NCBI GenBank assembly: GCA_964058845.1 | Contig: CAXKVR010000503.1 | Span: 1-22,050, forward strand | DNA length: 22,050 nt | Source: Carex sylvatica | Lineage: Eukaryota; Streptophyta; Magnoliopsida; Poales; Cyperaceae | Direction of reading: 5' to 3' | Part shown: one piece after another, positions 18,179 to 22,050 of the stretch | How the letters are laid out: every line of letters begins with the position of its first letter | Numbering within the stretch: position 1 is the first letter of the stretch | Made by a program: the position numbers and the translations under genes | Notes under the pieces: generated by a model | Told to the model about the DNA's origin: nothing | Database searches by the model: none | Seen by the model: the letters and a program-made list of their open reading frames with translations, nothing else

Positions 18179-18267
18179 ATAAATGTGTGTCTAATTTGGT
18201 TTGTTCATTAAAGGCAATGGTTGGTGTGTATACAACTCGGTCAGGTCTGAAATGATGCAATATTATA

Positions 18268-18475
18268 TTGTGGACTGTGGAGGAGGTCTGATATCTACTT
18301 TTGGTTCAATGAGCATCAAAACCATTAGATTTATTTTAAGATCCGTGCAATCTGCTTTAATATTTGTGTACATTTGTGTTAATTTTTATGTACACAGATT
18401 TTAAAGTGGATCAGACAATTCTAAAGCAATTAGACCTAAATAATTTCGGTGGACATCAGATCTACTCCGTTCTCT
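18268..18475. mobile_element. MITE-like inverted repeat (about 208 bp)
   Basis: Outer words ggtctgatatctac and, inverted, gtagatctgatgtcc flank paired inner words (tgtgtaca/tgtacaca, cattagat/aattagac). The element shares cagattttaaagtgga with the intron 3 element at 14205-14366, so they are likely one family. Ends are approximate and no target duplication was seen. Confidence 0.55.
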
Positions 18476-18960
18476 ATATGATGTGTCAAATCTTTATTTT
18501 ATACATCATTTCAAAGTGCCTCTAGCTTCCTTTGTTGACTACAAAAATATTATTAGACAATTACATAGCTTTAAACATTTGACAAAAATTTCTTTGTTTT
18601 AAAATATAAAAAATTCTTATATGTTAAATATGACACTAATTTCTCAAATGGAAACACTAAGACACAAATTGTGTTTAAGATTCTCATAACTAACTTTCAA
18701 CTATTGTTATTGCATTATGAATAGATTAATTATGACATTGGTACCGTGGGCCACACAATAATAAGCTCGTTTTATATTGTTGGCACCAAATTGTCAGTAG
18801 CGTTATACTTTTAGTCCTTTCATGTCACCTTTTTATTATTTATGTTGTCTTATAACTACAAACGAAAGCAACCTTGGTTGGAAAAACTCTATGTTGAATT
18901 GCTTTTTTGAGAAATATAATCAAGCTAAAGTTTGAACAATAAAAGTTCAACTTGATGGAG
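18476..18960. other. Gene-free AT-rich intergenic sequence
   Basis: No gene, RNA or transposon boundary recognised. Confidence 0.5.
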
Positions 18961-19141
18961 CCGGTGTCTCAATCAAATTCGGTACAATATTTGATTTGAA
19001 CCGTTTAATTCGCGTTAAAATTCATATATAAAATTAAAATTATAAACCATCTTGTGAATCTAAATGATTATGCAACATTCGATGTGGATTGAATGGTTCA
19101 AATTAGACATCGAACTGAATTTGATTTAATACGTACCCTCC
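18961..19141. mobile_element. MITE (about 180 bp) with arms of about 45 bases
   Basis: The left arm contains aatcaaattcggt and gatttgaaccgtttaat. The right arm, read in complement, contains aatcaaattcagt and aatttgaaccattcaat at matching spacing. The central part is AT-rich. Exact ends are uncertain (GGTGTCTC on the left, GGAGGGTACG inward from the right) and no target duplication was identified. Confidence 0.65.
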
Positions 19142-19195
19142 AAACTATTTAGTGCACTAGTTAGAATTCATATCATCTGCATTAACACAACTATT

Positions 19196-19330
19196 GAGTT
19201 TTTCGACCGTGTGATCAGAATTCGAGCCAATCCGGCCCATGCCTATAACGCACAGGGCCATTAAATACTAGTGTGGATTTGAATCAGATGGTCCAGATCT
19301 TAACTCAAATTTTGAGTTAACTCAGAGGAT
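19196..19330. repeat. Diverged MITE relative with a 21-base perfect palindromic end
   Basis: TTAACTCAAA and TTTGAGTTAA surround a single central base (19300-19320). The same aactcaaattttgagtt word occurs at 15228-15244. The inner sequence (ggatttgaatcagatggtcc in complement, and atttaa/attaaa after cacacga/cacacta) relates it to the elements at 15221 and 12034. The left arm is degenerate. Confidence 0.5.
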
Positions 19331-19345
19331 ATGAATTCCACTAGT

Positions 19346-19867
19346 TAGGGGTGTAAATTGGTCTGATACGGATCAGATAGTGGTCTTACTGTATTCGTAT
19401 CTGTTATAATTTTTCAAATACGGATAATTTCATATAGTCTCCGATACGGATACGGATCGGATATTAAATGTTATGGATACGGATCGGATATCGGACGAAT
19501 ACAGATATTTTTTATAATTAGCTTGTTAGTTACAAAACATCTATTATATTATTAAAATATTAGTCACTAATTATGTTATAGTGTTATATTGTTCATCAAA
19601 ATATATATATCTATATGCAATTTAATAAATTATCCGTACAATATGCTATTTAATAAATTAATTTAAGAACATATATCATATTAGTGGTTTAAAGTGTAAA
19701 CGGTTGGATACAAATAGTAAAAAATCTTATTGTATCCGTATCCGTTATAAATTTTTGAATACAAATACAGATAGTCTCAGATACAAATACAAATCAGATA
19801 ATTTAAGTATTTTTTCGAATTCGGATTCGGACGAAACCGGAAATTATCCGATCCGTTTACACCCCTA
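19346..19867. mobile_element. hAT MITE (522 bp) with TAGGGGTGTAAA ends
   Basis: Termini TAGGGGTGTAAA and TTTACACCCCTA are exact complements over 12 bp. Flanking octamers CCACTAGT (19338-19345) and GCACTAGT (19868-19875) match at seven of eight bases, a hAT-type target duplication. Arms carry repeated gatacgga, cggatat and tatccg words in both orientations, as expected for subterminal transposase sites. There is no coding sequence. Its end type differs from the TAGTGG family at 4129-10334, so a different transposase would be needed. Confidence 0.9.
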
Positions 19868-19938
19868 GCACTAGTGCCATTATTTAATGGAGGATGTATA
19901 CGTCAGCACTGCTACATTTTATCATTTAGAGGAGGATT

Positions 19939-20325
19939 TAGAGGAGGGATCTACTTACATTATTTTCATTTCTCGATGATGATTATATTCTATATTTTTA
20001 AAGTTCAAACAATTGATTTTAACCATTCAACATGATAGATATATTAAAATGTGCTTGCAGATTAAATTATATATATTTTTTTGAATTTTTTACTATTTAT
20101 TAAGATGATTATAAAAATTCAATAATATGAAAACAACGATTTTATTAAATACTTAATAAATAGAAAAAAAATTCAAAAAAATGTAAAATTAATTTGATCT
20201 GCAAGCACATTTTAATATATTCATCTTGTTAAATAGTTTGGATCGACTATTTGGATTTTGAATAATTTAAAATTAGAGAGTAATTTTGTATCATAAAAAA
20301 AGAGTGTAAGTGGATCCCTCCTCTA
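19939..20325. mobile_element. Foldback MITE (about 387 bp) with TAGAGGAGGGATC ends
   Basis: Ends TAGAGGAGGGATCTACTTACA and, inward from the right, TAGAGGAGGGATCCACTTACA differ at one base. Pairing continues through most of the element, for example attaaaatgtgcttgcagat with atctgcaagcacattttaat. The element contains a near-complete hairpin of about 190 bases per arm. TA on both sides could be a 2-bp target duplication (Tc1/mariner type), which would place the ends at 19941 and 20323. A partial extra copy of the end (ttagaggagga) lies at 19927. Confidence 0.8.
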
Positions 20326-20756
20326 TTATTTATTATATACATGCCTATAACGAGGGAGCTAATTTCAGATATGCTATCAATTATCTAGACAATCATTTAA
20401 GAACTAGAAAACCTCTAAAAATGTGACATGTATAAGCTATAGTGGTAATTGTACATTTAAATAAAAATTGTGTAAATATCCAGAAGCTCTGGCAAATCTA
20501 TTTAAACCAAATATTTTTAATTAGTGATAATAATATAATAAATCTATACATAAAAGTTGATTAAGGTTTTGCTGTGTCCTGTGTACAACATAGTGTCATA
20601 AACCCTTTTTTTTGTAGCACTTAAAAAAAAAAATTTATATTCATAACATAAAAAATGTCATATTAAAAAAGATAGCAAAACCTGTACGTACGTGCGTAGC
20701 GTCTCTCTTGTTGATTTTTTATTATATTTTTGAAAAACAAAAACCTAAAATGTCAG
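20326..20756. other. Gene-free AT-rich intergenic sequence
   Basis: No gene recognised. A GTACGTACGTGCGT run near 20684-20697 is the only GC-richer word. Confidence 0.5.
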
Positions 20757-20757
20757 A

Positions 20758-21291
20758 AAATTTGCTTCGGTCCACCTTTTATGTTTTTTTTATTATATAA
20801 TATATATAAATAGGTCAAAAAATAAATAATCTTAGTGAAAATAATTGTTTTTATTATTTTGTAAACAACATAAATTAATTTTAATATCATATTTCGATGA
20901 AATTATTTTTCCGAAAAATAAGGCAAATGAAAATTTGAACTTTAAACCGCCATAATTTTAGGAGAAAACTTAGATTTCAGTGTTTCACTCCAATCCGAAA
21001 AGCTCATAAAAAAGAAGAAGATCTACATGAAGACTTTCAGGTCATAGTCTAAGTTTTCTGATTTGACGTTCAATAAACATTGTTTGATGTCATAAAAATG
21101 GAGTTGAAGTTAATTTTAATTATTAATAATACTATTATTTTAACAGTACACATAAATAAATAATATTATAATTATTACCAATACTAATACAAAAAAAAGA
21201 AATAAAAAAAGATAAATATTTTTTTCACGGAAAAATATTTATTTATTTTTATTAAACCTAAAAATAAGAAAAGTTGGACCGAACCAAATTT
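20758..21291. mobile_element. Possible non-autonomous DNA transposon (about 534 bp)
   Basis: AAATTTGCTTCGGTCCACCTTT (20758-20779) and the complement of 21270-21291 agree at 20 of 22 bases. A second inner pair, AGAAAACTTAGA (20963-20974) and TCTAAGTTTTCT (21048-21059), is perfect. No target duplication or coding region was seen, so this could be a non-autonomous element or two nested ones. Confidence 0.5.
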
Positions 21292-21939
21292 CAATTTTCT
21301 AAATATAAATAATTCTCTCTTCATTGCTCGGTAAAAGCATCATTCTTGGTAATAGCATCAACTGGTGTTATCTATGCTATTGATGCGTGCAATTAATGAT
21401 CTGCATCAATTGTAAAATCATAGAGAACAGCAATCATATATACTATTATTTTCAGTAATTAAGTATGTACTGCAAATCCATTGCTATTCAAATTAATAAT
21501 ATATATGATGGTTTCACAATGTAGGTTGGGATTCTTGAATAAAAAAAGCACATGCATGAAAGAATGGGGAAGGACGAATCGCATGTATGGATTAATGACA
21601 CTTTTTTATTCGTTTATCTGGTTTGTATTATAATTTTTTTATTAAAATTAAAAAAAATATGAAATTAAAGAAACTATCTAAGTTTTTTTTTTTTTTTTCA
21701 AAATCTACCTAAACTGCAAAAAAAATTATGGTAATTTAGTCTAAAACTTTTACAGTTTTTCTAATAAATCAAATTATATAGTATTTGTTACGTTACGGAA
21801 TTTTAACAATTAAATTTTGAATATTTTAAAAACAAGAATCGAAAATCGTGCTAACGAAATAGAAATTTAAACCTTAAATAATGTCACCCTCGGTAAGCAA
21901 GTTAAGTGTGAATCGAAACCGCGTTGAAAATACGAAGTT
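21292..21939. other. Gene-free AT-rich intergenic sequence
   Basis: No gene recognised. The heptamer pair GCATCAA/TTGATGC recurs near 21340-21420. A T-run lies at about 21680-21700. Confidence 0.5.
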
Positions 21940-22001
21940 CTGGACCTTTATAGGTCCAGTGCATCCGCACTGGTGGTGAGTGCGGATGGTTGATCCGCAC
22001 T
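21940..22001. repeat. Cluster of three perfect hairpins
   Basis: Stem 1: CTGGACCT/AGGTCCAG (21940-21959, 4-base loop). Stem 2: CCAGTGC/GCACTGG (21956-21973, 4-base loop), sharing bases with stem 1. Stem 3: AGTGCGGAT/ATCCGCACT (21979-22001, 5-base loop). The word CCAGTGCATCC recurs at 22031-22041, near the window edge. This may be one end of a transposon that extends beyond the window. Confidence 0.75.
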
Positions 22002-22050
22002 GACTCCAGTTTCCTTTTATGTATTATGCCAGTGCATCCACACTAAATTT

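Noticed and set aside
18201..18404. Open frame next to the long foldback
   Set aside because: It overlaps an inverted-repeat element, has no domain and no splice or promoter context.

Overview
The window is plant nuclear DNA. It has AT-rich intergenic sequence, genes with short GT-AG introns, many DNA transposons with target-site duplications, and a GNA-type (monocot mannose-binding) lectin. The lectin, together with an aldo-keto reductase resembling the AKR4B group, suggests a monocot. I cannot name the species. No prokaryotic features, tRNA or rRNA were seen.

Layout. 1-551: promoter side of a single-exon, secreted, two-domain lectin gene (552-1448, +). 1449-4120: gene-free, with a nested direct/inverted repeat block (3022-3488) and several palindromes. 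4129-10334: the main feature, two adjacent members of one hAT transposon family. The first (4129-4801) is a short deletion derivative with a perfect 8-bp target duplication. The second (4974-10334) is a 5.4-kb element of autonomous structure. Both have TAG-type ends and GC-rich arms packed with CGGGTA/CGGGTC hexamers. The long one carries a minus-strand transposase gene with a TATA-like box, a 1.2-kb 5'UTR intron filled with minisatellite, a BED-type zinc finger, the hAT catalytic core and the hAT dimerisation domain. Its reading frame is continuous for about 820 codons but broken by four in-frame stops and no frameshift.

10590-11625: degenerate hAT-like and other repeats. 12661-14805 (+): a complete four-exon aldo-keto reductase gene encoding 325 residues, with the full catalytic tetrad. 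Its intron 2 carries a MITE with a perfect 8-bp target duplication, and its intron 3 carries another inverted-repeat element. Sequence blocks upstream of this gene (11165-12236) recur in the same order downstream (15505-16616), which suggests a segmental duplication whose second copy has no visible gene.

14806-22050: no gene recognised. The stretch is a MITE landscape: at least seven inverted-repeat elements, among them a long foldback with a perfect 8-bp duplication (17785-18178), a 522-bp hAT MITE (19346-19867), and a cluster of three perfect hairpins at the right edge.

The two genes have no evident functional link: one is a probable defence or storage lectin, the other a cytosolic NADPH-dependent reductase. 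The transposase relic and its deletion derivative form an Ac/Ds-like pair in which the autonomous partner now appears dead.
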